A stretch of DNA of 64,000 nt, taken from the NCBI GenBank assembly GCA_947457615.1, contig CANGWK010000001.1, positions 143,044-207,043 on the forward strand. The letters are read 5' to 3'. Source of the DNA: Flavobacteriaceae bacterium (GTDB lineage: Bacteria > Bacteroidota > Bacteroidia > Flavobacteriales > Flavobacteriaceae). Each line of letters begins with the position of its first letter. The first letter of the stretch is position 1. Shown in pieces: positions 53,630 to 61,960 of the stretch. The notes under the pieces were generated by a model, which saw only the letters and a program-made list of their open reading frames with translations, had not been told where the DNA came from and did no database searches. Made by a program: the position numbers and the translations under genes.

Positions 53630-54124
53630 ATGGAAATCAAAATCAGATCGTATAATATTGAAGACGCACCTTTTATTTTAGAAATTATAAATTACAATAT
53701 TCTAAATTCAACGGCTTTATACGATTATGGACCAAGAACTTTAGAAAATCAAATTGCAATTTTGCAAGAAAAAATGACCAATGGATTCCCGGTTATAGTT
53801 GCTACCGAAAAGGAAACGGTTGTTGGTTTTGGATATTATAGTGAATTCCGATTCAGAGAAGCCTATAAATTTACCGTAGAACATTCGGTCTATGTCCATT
53901 CCAATTACCATGGAAAAGGTATTGGAAAATTAATCTTAGAAAATTTAATTCTTTTAGCTAAAGGCCAAAAACTCCACACCATGATTGGCGTAATAGATGC
54001 TGAAAACCAAAGTAGTATTGAATTTCATAAGAAATTTGGCTTTGAGATTGCAGGAACTATAAAAGAATCTGGGTACAAATTCAACCGCTGGTTAGATAGT
54101 GTCTTTATGCAAAAAATGCTTTAG
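53630..54124 (+). CDS. GNAT family N-acetyltransferase
   Basis: A 164-residue GNAT of the phosphinothricin-acetyltransferase-like (PAT/Pat) type. It begins MEIKIRSYNIEDAPFILEI, has FGYYSEFRFREAYKFTVEHSVYVHSNYHGKGIGKLILE with the acetyl-CoA loop (HGKGIGK) and ends IEFHKKFGFEIAGTIKESGYKFNRWLDSVFMQK, all typical of this family. The start is the ATG at 53630, nine codons after an in-frame ATG. It may acetylate methionine sulfoximine-like amino acids; that is a family property only. Its stop lies 3 bp from the convergent MazG-like gene. Confidence 0.9.
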   Translation: MEIKIRSYNIEDAPFILEIINYNILNSTALYDYGPRTLENQIAILQEKMTNGFPVIVATEKETVVGFGYYSEFRFREAYKFTVEHSVYVHSNYHGKGIGKLILENLILLAKGQKLHTMIGVIDAENQSSIEFHKKFGFEIAGTIKESGYKFNRWLDSVFMQKML

Positions 54125-54127
54125 AAA

Positions 54128-54511
54128 CTACCTTAAAATCTCCTCAAAATTTGGCTTAAAATAATTAGGTCCTTTCAGCACTTTGCCATCTTCACGATAA
54201 ATAGGTTGTCCGTTTTCGTCCAATTTACTCATGTTACTTCTTTGAATTTCATCAAATATTTCCTCTATTTTATGTTGTAATCCGTGTTCTATAATTGTTC
54301 CGCATAAAATATACAACATATCGCCAAGTGCATCGGCAATTTCAGTTACATCGTTATTCTGAGCCGCTTCGAGGTATTCTTCGTTTTCTTCTTTCATCAA
54401 ATTATAACGAAGTAGATTTTTGCTTTCCCCTAAATCACCAATTATTGTCTCGCTATAACCTAGTTGAAAACTGGTGTGGAATTCTTTTACGGAGTTAATT
54501 TGTTTTTGCAT
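54128..54511 (-). CDS. MazG-like nucleoside triphosphate pyrophosphohydrolase
   Basis: A 127-residue all-helical NTP pyrophosphohydrolase of the MazG/PRA-PH group. The metal-binding ExxE...ExxD pattern is visible as LMKEENEEYLEAAQNNDVTEIADALGDMLYIL (residues about 39-70). The C-terminal tail DENGQPIYREDGKVLKGPNYFKP is conserved in this subgroup. It probably hydrolyses non-canonical or excess nucleoside triphosphates. It is convergent with the GNAT gene. Confidence 0.88.
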   Translation of the reverse strand: MQKQINSVKEFHTSFQLGYSETIIGDLGESKNLLRYNLMKEENEEYLEAAQNNDVTEIADALGDMLYILCGTIIEHGLQHKIEEIFDEIQRSNMSKLDENGQPIYREDGKVLKGPNYFKPNFEEILR

Positions 54512-54589
54512 GTTTTTAAAAAATAAATTAGAATGCCAAATTACTAAATAGCATTTTATTTGCCTAAATTTGTTGAAAAAATAATCACT

Positions 54590-54778
54590 ATGTTCACAAA
54601 AGGTCAGTTAATTTTTGCTGGAATATTTATTGTAGCTTTTATTATTGCGATGGTTTATTCCTATGGAAAAGACAAAATTCTCCACAATCAATTCTACAAA
54701 GGCAATTATAAAATACTTTTAGGCTTTTTTGCTTTTATTTTTATATTATTTATAATTAAAATTTTCTTTAAACACTAA
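54590..54778 (+). CDS. Small two-helix membrane protein
   Basis: A 62-residue protein with two membrane helices (about residues 8-24 and 42-58), separated by a short polar loop (YGKDKILHNQFYKGNYK). No function is recognised, but homologues of this layout occur in flavobacteria. I start at 54590; an in-frame ATG 10 codons upstream gives an unlikely longer N-terminus. It lies 37 bp before the SRPBCC fusion gene. Confidence 0.65.
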   Translation: MFTKGQLIFAGIFIVAFIIAMVYSYGKDKILHNQFYKGNYKILLGFFAFIFILFIIKIFFKH

Positions 54779-54815
54779 ATTTTATTATATTTACTTAACA
54801 AATATTAATATCTCC

Positions 54816-55913
54816 ATGAGAATCCTTAAATACCTCTTTTTATTAATTTTCCTTTTTCTGATAGGAATGAGTGTTTTTGTTTCTACACAAAAAGGAGACT
54901 TTGATGTTACTAGAAGTAAAGTAATAAAAAATCCAAGAATTACAGTCTTTAATTACATTAACGACTATAGAAATTGGGAAACTTTTTGTTCTTGGATTAA
55001 AAATGATAATAGCTATAAATTTAATTATCCTGAAGTTACAATGGGACAAGGAGCTTCTTGCTCTTGGATTAGCACTGATAGTGAAGGGAATTTAAAAACC
55101 ATTTCAGTAAAAGAAAACGAAAGTATTACTCAAAAAATGGTCAATAATGAAGAATATTCCGAGATTTATTGGAAGTTTAAAGACACTGTTGGAGGAACAA
55201 AAGTCACCTGGAGAAGTAAGGGAAAACTTGATTTTAAAGCAAAAATAGCTGCGTTTTTTCATGGAGGAATAAATAGTGTTATTGGAGATGCTTATGAGAA
55301 AAGTTTAGAAAACCTAAACAAAACGCTCGATTTTGAAATTAACACTTACAAAGTAAAAGTTAATGGAGTTGTTAATCTTCCTGGAGGATTTTACTTAAAA
55401 CAATTTTTACATTGCAAACAAAAAGATGTAGATAGAAACATAAAAATTTTAGTTTCCAGAATGGAACATTTTTTTGTTAAAAATAAAATGAACAGCAAAG
55501 GAAAACCGTTTATCATTTACCATAAATACGATCGCACAAATGATGATATTGGTTTTTCAGTTTGTATGCCTGTTAAAGATTCTATTTACATAATGCCCGG
55601 AAGTGATATAGAATCTGGGAAATTAAAGAGTTATACTACTTTAAAAACTACTCTTACTGGTGATTACTCTCATACACAGACCGCTTGGAAGAAAGCACTT
55701 GCTTACATGTCTAAAAATCATTTTGAGAGAAATAACTCTGGGCAAATTATAGAAGTTTATGCAATAGGAAGAAATGATGTTAAAAATCCATCCAAATGGG
55801 TTACCGAAATTTATATTCCTGTTTTTCCTAAAGGAGGTGAAAAGTCTTCACGCAAAAAACCTACAGATTCTTTATCTGTTGTTCCTGCAGCAAATGAAAT
55901 AGTTGAACCATAA
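54816..55913 (+). CDS. SRPBCC domain fused to GyrI-like effector-binding domain
   Basis: A 365-residue protein with an N-terminal membrane anchor (FLLIFLFLIGMSVFVS). Residues about 25-175 resemble an SRPBCC/polyketide-cyclase domain (KNPRITVFNYINDYRNWETF, then MGQGASCSW). Residues about 185-350 look like a GyrI/AraC-type effector-binding domain (GGFYLKQFLHC ... VSRMEHFFVKNKMNS ... FIIYHKYDRTNDDIGFSVCMPV). This fusion is known in Bacteroidota; its ligand is unknown. It lies upstream of the sigma-factor gene, 49 bp away, and could share its transcript. Confidence 0.85.
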   Translation: MRILKYLFLLIFLFLIGMSVFVSTQKGDFDVTRSKVIKNPRITVFNYINDYRNWETFCSWIKNDNSYKFNYPEVTMGQGASCSWISTDSEGNLKTISVKENESITQKMVNNEEYSEIYWKFKDTVGGTKVTWRSKGKLDFKAKIAAFFHGGINSVIGDAYEKSLENLNKTLDFEINTYKVKVNGVVNLPGGFYLKQFLHCKQKDVDRNIKILVSRMEHFFVKNKMNSKGKPFIIYHKYDRTNDDIGFSVCMPVKDSIYIMPGSDIESGKLKSYTTLKTTLTGDYSHTQTAWKKALAYMSKNHFERNNSGQIIEVYAIGRNDVKNPSKWVTEIYIPVFPKGGEKSSRKKPTDSLSVVPAANEIVEP

Positions 55914-55961
55914 TATTTTATATTAAACCTTTTTAGTTATTTTTATTCTAACAAATATATT

Positions 55962-56510
55962 TTGGAATTGCAAGACGAAAAGGAATTTATAATTCAATTA
56001 TTAGACTCAAAAACGCAGAATGTTGCGTTTCAAAAACTCTTGCGCGATTACCAAAAACCTTTATATAACATTATAAGGACAATTGTACTTAATCACGATG
56101 ATACTGATGACGTATTGCAGAACACTTTTATTAAAGTACATCAAAATTTAAAAAATTTCAAGGGAGACAGTAAGCTTTTTTCTTGGATGTACCGAATAGC
56201 AACTAATGAAGCTATAACATTTATTAATAACAAAGCGAAACGCAACGGAACTACAAGCGAAGCAATGCAAACTAAAATTGTAGAGAATTTACAATCCGAT
56301 GTCTATTTTGATGGGAATGAAATCCAAATAAAACTCCAAAAAGCAATTGTATTATTACCCGAAAAACAACAATTAGTTTTTAAATTGAAATATTTTGAAG
56401 AAATGAAATATGAGTATATGTCTGAAATATTGGGAACTTCAGTCGGGGCATTAAAAGCTTCCTACCACCATGCAGTAAAAAAAATTGAAGAATATTTAAA
56501 AACAAATTAA
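55962..56510 (+). CDS. ECF-type RNA polymerase sigma factor
   Basis: A 182-residue sigma-70 region 2/region 4 protein. Region 2 is seen as FQKLLRDYQKPLYNIIRTIVLNHDDTDDVLQNTFIKVHQNLKNFKGDSKLFSWMYRIATNEAITF (in segments), and region 4 as LLPEKQQLVFKLKYFEEMKYEYMSEILGTSVGALKASYHHAVKK. The start is TTG at 55962; no ATG in frame lies between it and the middle of the protein. The next two genes encode a probable anti-sigma factor and a Spy-like protein, all packed in one run. Confidence 0.93.
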   Translation: MELQDEKEFIIQLLDSKTQNVAFQKLLRDYQKPLYNIIRTIVLNHDDTDDVLQNTFIKVHQNLKNFKGDSKLFSWMYRIATNEAITFINNKAKRNGTTSEAMQTKIVENLQSDVYFDGNEIQIKLQKAIVLLPEKQQLVFKLKYFEEMKYEYMSEILGTSVGALKASYHHAVKKIEEYLKTN

Positions 56511-56540
56511 ACCTTTAAGAACAAATTCTGTCCTAATAAT

Positions 56541-56960
56541 ATGAAAGATTTTAAATTAGAAGATAGCGAAAAATTAAGATCAGGTTTTAAGATTCCTGAA
56601 GGTTACTTCGATGCTTTTTCTGAAAAGGTAATGCACAGAATATTAAAAGAGGAAACAAAAGTAATCTCATTTTATTCCCGTAACAAAAGGTTGCTATATT
56701 CGGTAGCAGCAGTTTTTGTGTTAGCATTATCTTTACCAATTGTAAACCATTTGCAAAATAAAGAACAAGAATTAAGTTCTACAGAAATTGAAAATTACCT
56801 TACTCAAAATAAGTCCGTTACGGATGATGAATTGGTAAATTTATTAGAACAAGAAGATATTGACAAAATTAAAATAACATCTTCTATTACTAATGAAGCA
56901 ATAGAAGAAGAACTATCTAACAATACTGAAATAGAACTTTATATTACCAACGAAAATTAA
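56541..56960 (+). CDS. Probable anti-sigma factor (membrane)
   Basis: A 139-residue protein with an N-terminal cytoplasmic segment (GFKIPEGYFDAFSEKVMHRIL), one membrane helix (about residues 50-67: LLYSVAAVFVLALSLPIV) and an acidic, helical periplasmic tail. This layout, directly after an ECF sigma gene, is typical of anti-sigma proteins in Bacteroidota. No ZAS or FecR signature is visible, so it is a functional guess. It starts 30 bp after the sigma stop. Confidence 0.7.
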   Translation: MKDFKLEDSEKLRSGFKIPEGYFDAFSEKVMHRILKEETKVISFYSRNKRLLYSVAAVFVLALSLPIVNHLQNKEQELSSTEIENYLTQNKSVTDDELVNLLEQEDIDKIKITSSITNEAIEEELSNNTEIELYITNEN

Positions 56961-56965
56961 TTAGC

Positions 56966-57436
56966 ATGAAAAATTATAAATTATTTATTGTTTCTCTATT
57001 TTTAACCTCTATTTTTTCCTTTGGACAAAATGGTCCTTTAAGAGAACATTTCAAACAGAAAAAAGAAAAAATTAAAGCATTAAAGGTTGCATTTATTACT
57101 ACTGAGTTAGATTTAACTTCAGATGAAGCAGCTAAGTTTTGGCCTATTTATAATGCGTTTGAAGATAAACAGCTAGAAATTAAAAAGCAAAAATTTAAAG
57201 CTTATCTAGAAAGAACAGATGCTAATTTAATTGATAAACTATCAGAAAAAGATGCGGCTTCATTATTAACTCAAATGGAAAGTAATGAAGATGATTTATT
57301 TCAACTGAAAAAGAAATTTATTTCAAGTTTAAAAGGAGTTCTTCCTTCGAATAAAATTTTAAAACTAAAAAAAGCAGAAGAAAAATTTAGTAAAAAACTA
57401 TTGCAGCAATATCGAGATAAAAAGAATAATAGGTAA
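56966..57436 (+). CDS. Spy/CpxP-like periplasmic protein
   Basis: A 156-residue exported protein (signal peptide KLFIVSLFLTSIFSFGQ) with a helical, Lys/Glu-rich body. The segment ELDLTSDEAAKFWPIYNAFEDKQLEIKKQKFKAYL resembles the LTxxQ-type helices of Spy/CpxP proteins, which bind unfolded or aggregated envelope proteins. It is third in the sigma/anti-sigma/Spy run (5-bp gap). The run is closed by a strong terminator. This suggests an envelope stress cassette. Confidence 0.72.
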   Translation: MKNYKLFIVSLFLTSIFSFGQNGPLREHFKQKKEKIKALKVAFITTELDLTSDEAAKFWPIYNAFEDKQLEIKKQKFKAYLERTDANLIDKLSEKDAASLLTQMESNEDDLFQLKKKFISSLKGVLPSNKILKLKKAEEKFSKKLLQQYRDKKNNR

Positions 57437-57465
57437 TTATTTAATTCTATTAACTTGATTAAGAT

Positions 57466-57500
57466 AAAGCGCTTTTAATAAATAAAAAGCGCTTTTTTTT
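57466..57500 (+). terminator. Rho-independent terminator of the sigma-factor operon
   Basis: AAAGCGCTTTT and AAAAGCGCTTT form an 11-bp stem around a seven-base A-rich loop, followed by TTTTTT. It lies about 30 bp after the Spy-like stop and close to the stop of the convergent TsaC gene. Confidence 0.85.
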
Positions 57501-57513
57501 ATTTATTTAAGAC

Positions 57514-58134
57514 CTATAAAATATCCAAACTCCCTTTTCCTTCTCTTACTACTTCTGGCTCGTTACCTGATAAATCTATAATTGTAGACGGAATATTATC
57601 GCCATAACCACCATCAATAACTAGGTCAACTTTGTTTTGCCATTTTTCAAAAATCAATTCTGGATCGGTTGAATATTCAATAATTTCATCTTCATCACGA
57701 ATGGATGTTGAAATAATAGGATTCCCTAATTCTTTAATGATTGCTCGAATTATATTATTATCTGGCACTCGTATTCCCACAGTTTTTTTATTCTTAAACA
57801 CTTTCGGGAGATCATTATTTCCTGGAAGAATAAAAGTGTAAGGTCCTGGCAAAGCTCTCTTAAGCAATTTAAAAGTAGCGGTATCTATTTGTTTAACATA
57901 ATCAGAAATATGACTTAAATTATAACAAATAAAAGACAGATTTGCCTTTTCTAATTTAATCCCTTTTAGTTTAGCAACGCGTTCTACCGCTTTGGCATTG
58001 GTGATATCACAACCTAAACCATACACAGTGTCGGTAGGATAGATAATTACACCACCATTTTTCAAAACTTCAACTACTTTTTTTATTGCAGCCTCGTTAG
58101 GATTATCTTCGTATATTTTTAAGAATTGTGTCAT
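57514..58134 (-). CDS. L-threonylcarbamoyladenylate synthase (TsaC/Sua5/YciO family)
   Basis: A 206-residue YrdC-fold protein. The motif VIIYPTDTVYGLGCDITNAKAVERVAKLKG near the N-terminus is diagnostic, followed by NLSFICYNLSHISDYV, PGPYTFILPG and a C-terminal IDLSGNEPEVVREGKGSLDIL. The family makes threonylcarbamoyl-AMP for t6A37 tRNA modification. Length resembles TsaC/YciO rather than the longer Sua5. YciO-type members may have another role; I would call it TsaC-like. It lies 19 bp downstream of uvrD. Confidence 0.9.
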   Translation of the reverse strand: MTQFLKIYEDNPNEAAIKKVVEVLKNGGVIIYPTDTVYGLGCDITNAKAVERVAKLKGIKLEKANLSFICYNLSHISDYVKQIDTATFKLLKRALPGPYTFILPGNNDLPKVFKNKKTVGIRVPDNNIIRAIIKELGNPIISTSIRDEDEIIEYSTDPELIFEKWQNKVDLVIDGGYGDNIPSTIIDLSGNEPEVVREGKGSLDIL

Positions 58135-58153
58135 TGTTACTAAGTTCTAATTT

Positions 58154-60490
58154 CTAGCCTATAATATCTAATTTTGCAAAACGCAAGAGTAGTTTTTTAA
58201 TTCCACCAACTTCAAATCGGATTTCAGCTTTTTTATCGGCACCAACACCCTCTAAGTTAATAACCTCACCTTTACCAAAACGTTCGTGCATTACTATGTT
58301 TCCAACTGTTAATTTATTATCAAACAAATTAGGGCCACCAGAAGTAGACCCATTACTGTCAACCGGTTTCAGTTTTCTTATGGACGTAGAAGAAACTGAT
58401 TCTTCTCCGTAACGTTTTGGTGGTGTTCCGGTGACGGGTTTTGCCAAACGCAATTTAGATTTATCTACATCTCCAAAAATATCTATATCCATCATCGGTT
58501 TGTAGCGATAACTACCAGCATCACTCGGATTGATATATTCTAAATATTCTGCTGTAATCTCTTCTATAAAACGAGAAGGCTCGCTATCCGTGAGTTTCCC
58601 CCAGCGGTACCGCGACTGCGCATAAGTCAAATAAGCCTGATGTTCTGCTCGAGTTAAGGCAACGTAAAACAACCTGCGTTCTTCTTCAAGTTCGCTTCGG
58701 GTATTCAAACTCATGGCACTCGGAAATAAATCTTCTTCCAAACCTACAATAAAAACGTAAGGAAACTCCAATCCTTTGGCCAAGTGAATAGTCATAAGTG
58801 CTACCCTATCGTCATCACCAGTATCCTTATCTAAATCGGTTGCAAGAGCAACATCTTCCATAAATTCGGATAAGGCGCCTCGGGCTCCGTCAATTTCTCT
58901 TTGCCCTTCTATAAAATCTTTAATACCTCCCATTAGCACCTCGATATTTTCTATTCGAGCAATTCCTTCCGGGGTTCCATCTTTTTTTAATTCTTGAACT
59001 AATCCTGTTTTTTTAGTTACATGATCCGTTAAATATAAAGCATCCTGATTTTCATTAATTACCTGAAAACTTTTAATCATTGTTACAAAATCTTGCAACT
59101 TGGCTTTAGTTCCCGAATTTAATTTTAAATCAATTTTATCTATATGTTCCATTACTTCAAAAATAGAACGTTTGTAGTGGTTGGCAGCAACAGTTAACTT
59201 TTCGATGGTAGTATCGCCAATTCCGCGAGCAGGATAATTAATCACCCTAACCAAAGCCTCTTCATCTTTGGGATTGATTACTAAACGCAAATAACAAAGC
59301 ACATCTTTCACCTCTTTCCGCTGATAAAAAGACAAACCTCCATAAATTCGATACGGAATATCGCGCTTTCGCAAAGCATCTTCCATAGCACGAGATTGCG
59401 CATTGGTGCGGTATAAGATTGCAAATTGCCCGTTGAGCATTTGATTCCGCATTTTTTGTTCAAATATTTCTCCAGCTACAAATCGGCCTTCTTCTCCGTC
59501 GGTTACACTGCGGTGGACTTTAATTTTGTTTCCAAAATCATTAGCAGTCCAAACTACTTTATCTAGTTTAGTTTTATTTTTATCGATAATCGAATTGGCC
59601 GCTTCAACTATATTCTTGCTAGAGCGGTAGTTTTGCTCCAATCGGTATGTTTTTACATTATCGTAATCTTTCTGAAAATTCAAAATGTTGTTAATGTTGG
59701 CACCACGAAAAGCATAGATACTTTGCGCATCATCACCTACAACACAGATATTCTGAAAACGATCGGATAAAGCTCGAACTATCAAATATTGCGAATGGTT
59801 CGTGTCTTGGTACTCATCAACCATAATATATCGAAATCGATCTTGGTATTTGGCTAAAACATCTGGAAAACGATTTAATAATTCGTTGGTTTTCAATAAC
59901 AAATCATCAAAGTCCATGGCGCCAGATTTGAAACAACGATCTACATAATTAGCATATATCTCCCCTAAACGTGGTTTTTTGGACATCGCATCTTGCTCTT
60001 GTAACTCCGGATTATTAAGGTAGGCCTTTACGGTTATCAAAGAGTTTTTGTAGGAAGAAATTCGGCTTAATACTTGTTTTGGCTTGTAAACATCTCTATC
60101 GAGTTGCATTTCTTTAATTATTCCAGAAATACAACGAACGGAATCTTGGGTGTCATAAATAGTGAAATTAGAAGGAAAACCTAATTTATCAGCTTCGCTT
60201 CGAAGTATTCTTGCAAAAACAGAGTGAAAAGTTCCCATCCAAAGATTCTTGGCTTCATTAGTTCCAACAATATCCGAAATACGTTTTTTCATTTCCCGCG
60301 CTGCCTTGTTGGTAAATGTTAATGCCAAAATATTAAACGCATCTACACCCAAACTCATTAAATAGGCAATTCGCATTGTAAGCACTCGTGTTTTTCCTGA
60401 GCCCGCACCAGCAATGATTATCATTGGTCCGTCTTTTTGTAAAACTGGTTCTTGTTGTGCTTCATTAAGCTGACTAATATATCTTTGCAT
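58154..60490 (-). CDS. uvrD: ATP-dependent DNA helicase UvrD/PcrA
   Basis: A 778-residue superfamily 1A 3'-5' helicase. Walker A is GAGSGKTRV at residues 28-36; motif Ia appears in LALTFTNKAAREMKKRI; motif II is MVDEYQDTNHSQ; motif III is VVGDDAQSIYAFRGA; later YRLEQNYRSSKNIVEAAN and the VALMTIHLAKGLEFPYVFIVGLEE motif V/VI. The C-terminal 60 residues include GNIVMHERFGKGEVINLEG, the Tudor-like RNA-polymerase interaction region. It serves nucleotide excision repair and replication restart. Confidence 0.95.
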   Translation of the reverse strand: MQRYISQLNEAQQEPVLQKDGPMIIIAGAGSGKTRVLTMRIAYLMSLGVDAFNILALTFTNKAAREMKKRISDIVGTNEAKNLWMGTFHSVFARILRSEADKLGFPSNFTIYDTQDSVRCISGIIKEMQLDRDVYKPKQVLSRISSYKNSLITVKAYLNNPELQEQDAMSKKPRLGEIYANYVDRCFKSGAMDFDDLLLKTNELLNRFPDVLAKYQDRFRYIMVDEYQDTNHSQYLIVRALSDRFQNICVVGDDAQSIYAFRGANINNILNFQKDYDNVKTYRLEQNYRSSKNIVEAANSIIDKNKTKLDKVVWTANDFGNKIKVHRSVTDGEEGRFVAGEIFEQKMRNQMLNGQFAILYRTNAQSRAMEDALRKRDIPYRIYGGLSFYQRKEVKDVLCYLRLVINPKDEEALVRVINYPARGIGDTTIEKLTVAANHYKRSIFEVMEHIDKIDLKLNSGTKAKLQDFVTMIKSFQVINENQDALYLTDHVTKKTGLVQELKKDGTPEGIARIENIEVLMGGIKDFIEGQREIDGARGALSEFMEDVALATDLDKDTGDDDRVALMTIHLAKGLEFPYVFIVGLEEDLFPSAMSLNTRSELEEERRLFYVALTRAEHQAYLTYAQSRYRWGKLTDSEPSRFIEEITAEYLEYINPSDAGSYRYKPMMDIDIFGDVDKSKLRLAKPVTGTPPKRYGEESVSSTSIRKLKPVDSNGSTSGGPNLFDNKLTVGNIVMHERFGKGEVINLEGVGADKKAEIRFEVGGIKKLLLRFAKLDIIG

Positions 60491-60628
60491 TCTAACAATT
60501 TTGAAAATTCAAATTTAAGCTTACTCCTGTTTATTTACAATATATTTAAAATTATATTCCTTAGTATTTGTTAACAATCTTAAATTCAATTTTTGAATAA
60601 ATACAAATTAAAACTTTCTACTATTATT

Positions 60629-60672
60629 TTGTTTAACTTGTTTACATTTTCATTAAACATTTTGTAGATTTG
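60629..60672 (+). promoter_or_regulatory. Repeat-rich promoter region of the SRPBCC-SDR-photolyase operon
   Basis: TTTGTTTAAC is followed directly by TTGTTTACAT, and by TTAAACATTTT, the inverse of the same TGTTTA word. A TAGATTTG box at 60665-60672 fits the Bacteroidota -7 motif, with TTG at 60638-60640 about 24 bp upstream. The half-sites overlap this spacer, which suits a MerR/LitR-type regulator. No such regulator gene is in the window. Confidence 0.45.
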
Positions 60673-60685
60673 TAAAAATAATACA

Positions 60686-61153
60686 ATGAAAATTTACACT
60701 TTACATAGCAAACAAAATTTGCCTATTTCTCTGGATGAAGCTTGGGAATTTCTTTCCAATCCGAAGAATCTTAAAATCATCACACCACCTTATATGGGTT
60801 TTAAAACACTTTCGGGTGATGACAGAGAAATGTTTGCAGGACAGATAATTCAATATATCGTCACCCCTGTATTTGGAATTCCAATGAAATGGGTTACCGA
60901 AATAACACACGTACAAGACAAAAGATATTTCGTTGACGAACAGCGTTTTGGACCTTATGCATTATGGCACCACAAACATTTTCTAAAAGAGATTCCTGGC
61001 GGAGTTGAAATGGAAGATATTGTAGATTATAAGGTTCCTATGGGTATTCTTGGTCAATTGGTGCATCCATTATTAGTAGCACCCAAACTGAAAGAAATAT
61101 TTAATTTCAGAACAAAAAAACTAATCGAACTTTTTGGAGAATTTAAAGGATAA
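60686..61153 (+). CDS. SRPBCC family protein
   Basis: A 155-residue START/polyketide-cyclase-like protein. Visible family features are LPISLDEAWEFLSNPKNLKIITPPYMGF near the start, GQIIQYIVTPVFGIPMKWVTEITHV in the middle, and RTKKLIELFGEF at the end. The ligand is unknown. It is the first of three genes (SRPBCC, SDR, photolyase) with short gaps, a grouping seen in Bacteroidota and often controlled by light-responsive MerR/LitR-type proteins. It follows a repeat-rich promoter region at 60629-60672. Confidence 0.88.
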   Translation: MKIYTLHSKQNLPISLDEAWEFLSNPKNLKIITPPYMGFKTLSGDDREMFAGQIIQYIVTPVFGIPMKWVTEITHVQDKRYFVDEQRFGPYALWHHKHFLKEIPGGVEMEDIVDYKVPMGILGQLVHPLLVAPKLKEIFNFRTKKLIELFGEFKG

Positions 61154-61159
61154 ATTATT

Positions 61160-61858
61160 ATGAAAAACATACTATTAATTGGCGGTTCTTACGGAATTGG
61201 GAAAGCCATTGCTGAAAAATTACAATATGAAAATAAAATTTTTGTAGCTTCAAGAACAAATGAAACAATAGCTGATTTTAATGTGACCTACTTACCATTT
61301 GATGTTTCAACCGACACGTTAGATGTTACCAAATTACCTGAAGTAATTGACGGTTTAGTTTATTGTCCTGGAAGTATCAATTTACGCCCTTTTAAAGCAT
61401 TGAAAATTGAAGCTTTCGAATCTGATTTACAGATAAATTTCTTAAATCTAGTAAAAGTAATTCAAACTGTGTTACCTAATTTAATGGCTTCCAATCAATC
61501 GAGCATTGTATTATTTAGTACTGTAGCTGTAAAAATGGGAATGCCTTTTCATACTAGTGTTTCCGCATCAAAAGGAGCTATTGAAGGATTCGCAAAAGCG
61601 CTTGCCGCTGAATATGCTCCAAAGATTAGAGTTAACGTCATTGCGCCATCATTAACCGATACGCCATTAGCCAATAAATTCTTGAATTCGGACGAGAAAA
61701 AAGAAAAATCAGCAGGAAGAAATCCTATGAAAAAAGTAGGTACTTCAGATGATATTGCACAAATGGCAAGTTTCTTATTGAGTGAAAAAAGCAATTGGAT
61801 TACAGGACAAATATTCCATATAGATGGAGGAATGTCTTCTTTAATAACTAATCCATAA
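61160..61858 (+). CDS. SDR family oxidoreductase
   Basis: A 232-residue short-chain dehydrogenase. The Rossmann loop is IGGSYGIGKA (residues 5-14); LVYCPGSINLRPF replaces the usual NNAG motif, and the catalytic region reads LFSTVAVKMGMPFHTSVSASKGAIEG, where the usual tyrosine before xxxK is replaced by S or V: SVSASK. This lack of a clear YxxxK is odd and may mean a divergent or inactive SDR. The C-terminal FHIDGGMSSL is conserved. It sits between SRPBCC and photolyase genes. Confidence 0.85.
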   Translation: MKNILLIGGSYGIGKAIAEKLQYENKIFVASRTNETIADFNVTYLPFDVSTDTLDVTKLPEVIDGLVYCPGSINLRPFKALKIEAFESDLQINFLNLVKVIQTVLPNLMASNQSSIVLFSTVAVKMGMPFHTSVSASKGAIEGFAKALAAEYAPKIRVNVIAPSLTDTPLANKFLNSDEKKEKSAGRNPMKKVGTSDDIAQMASFLLSEKSNWITGQIFHIDGGMSSLITNP

Positions 61859-61960
61859 AAATAGCGATGGCAATTGCAATATCAAAAATCAATGAAAAAA
61901 TTATAACTTTTAATTAAATTTGATTTTTGATTTTTGAAACTGACTTTTGAAATTGATTAT

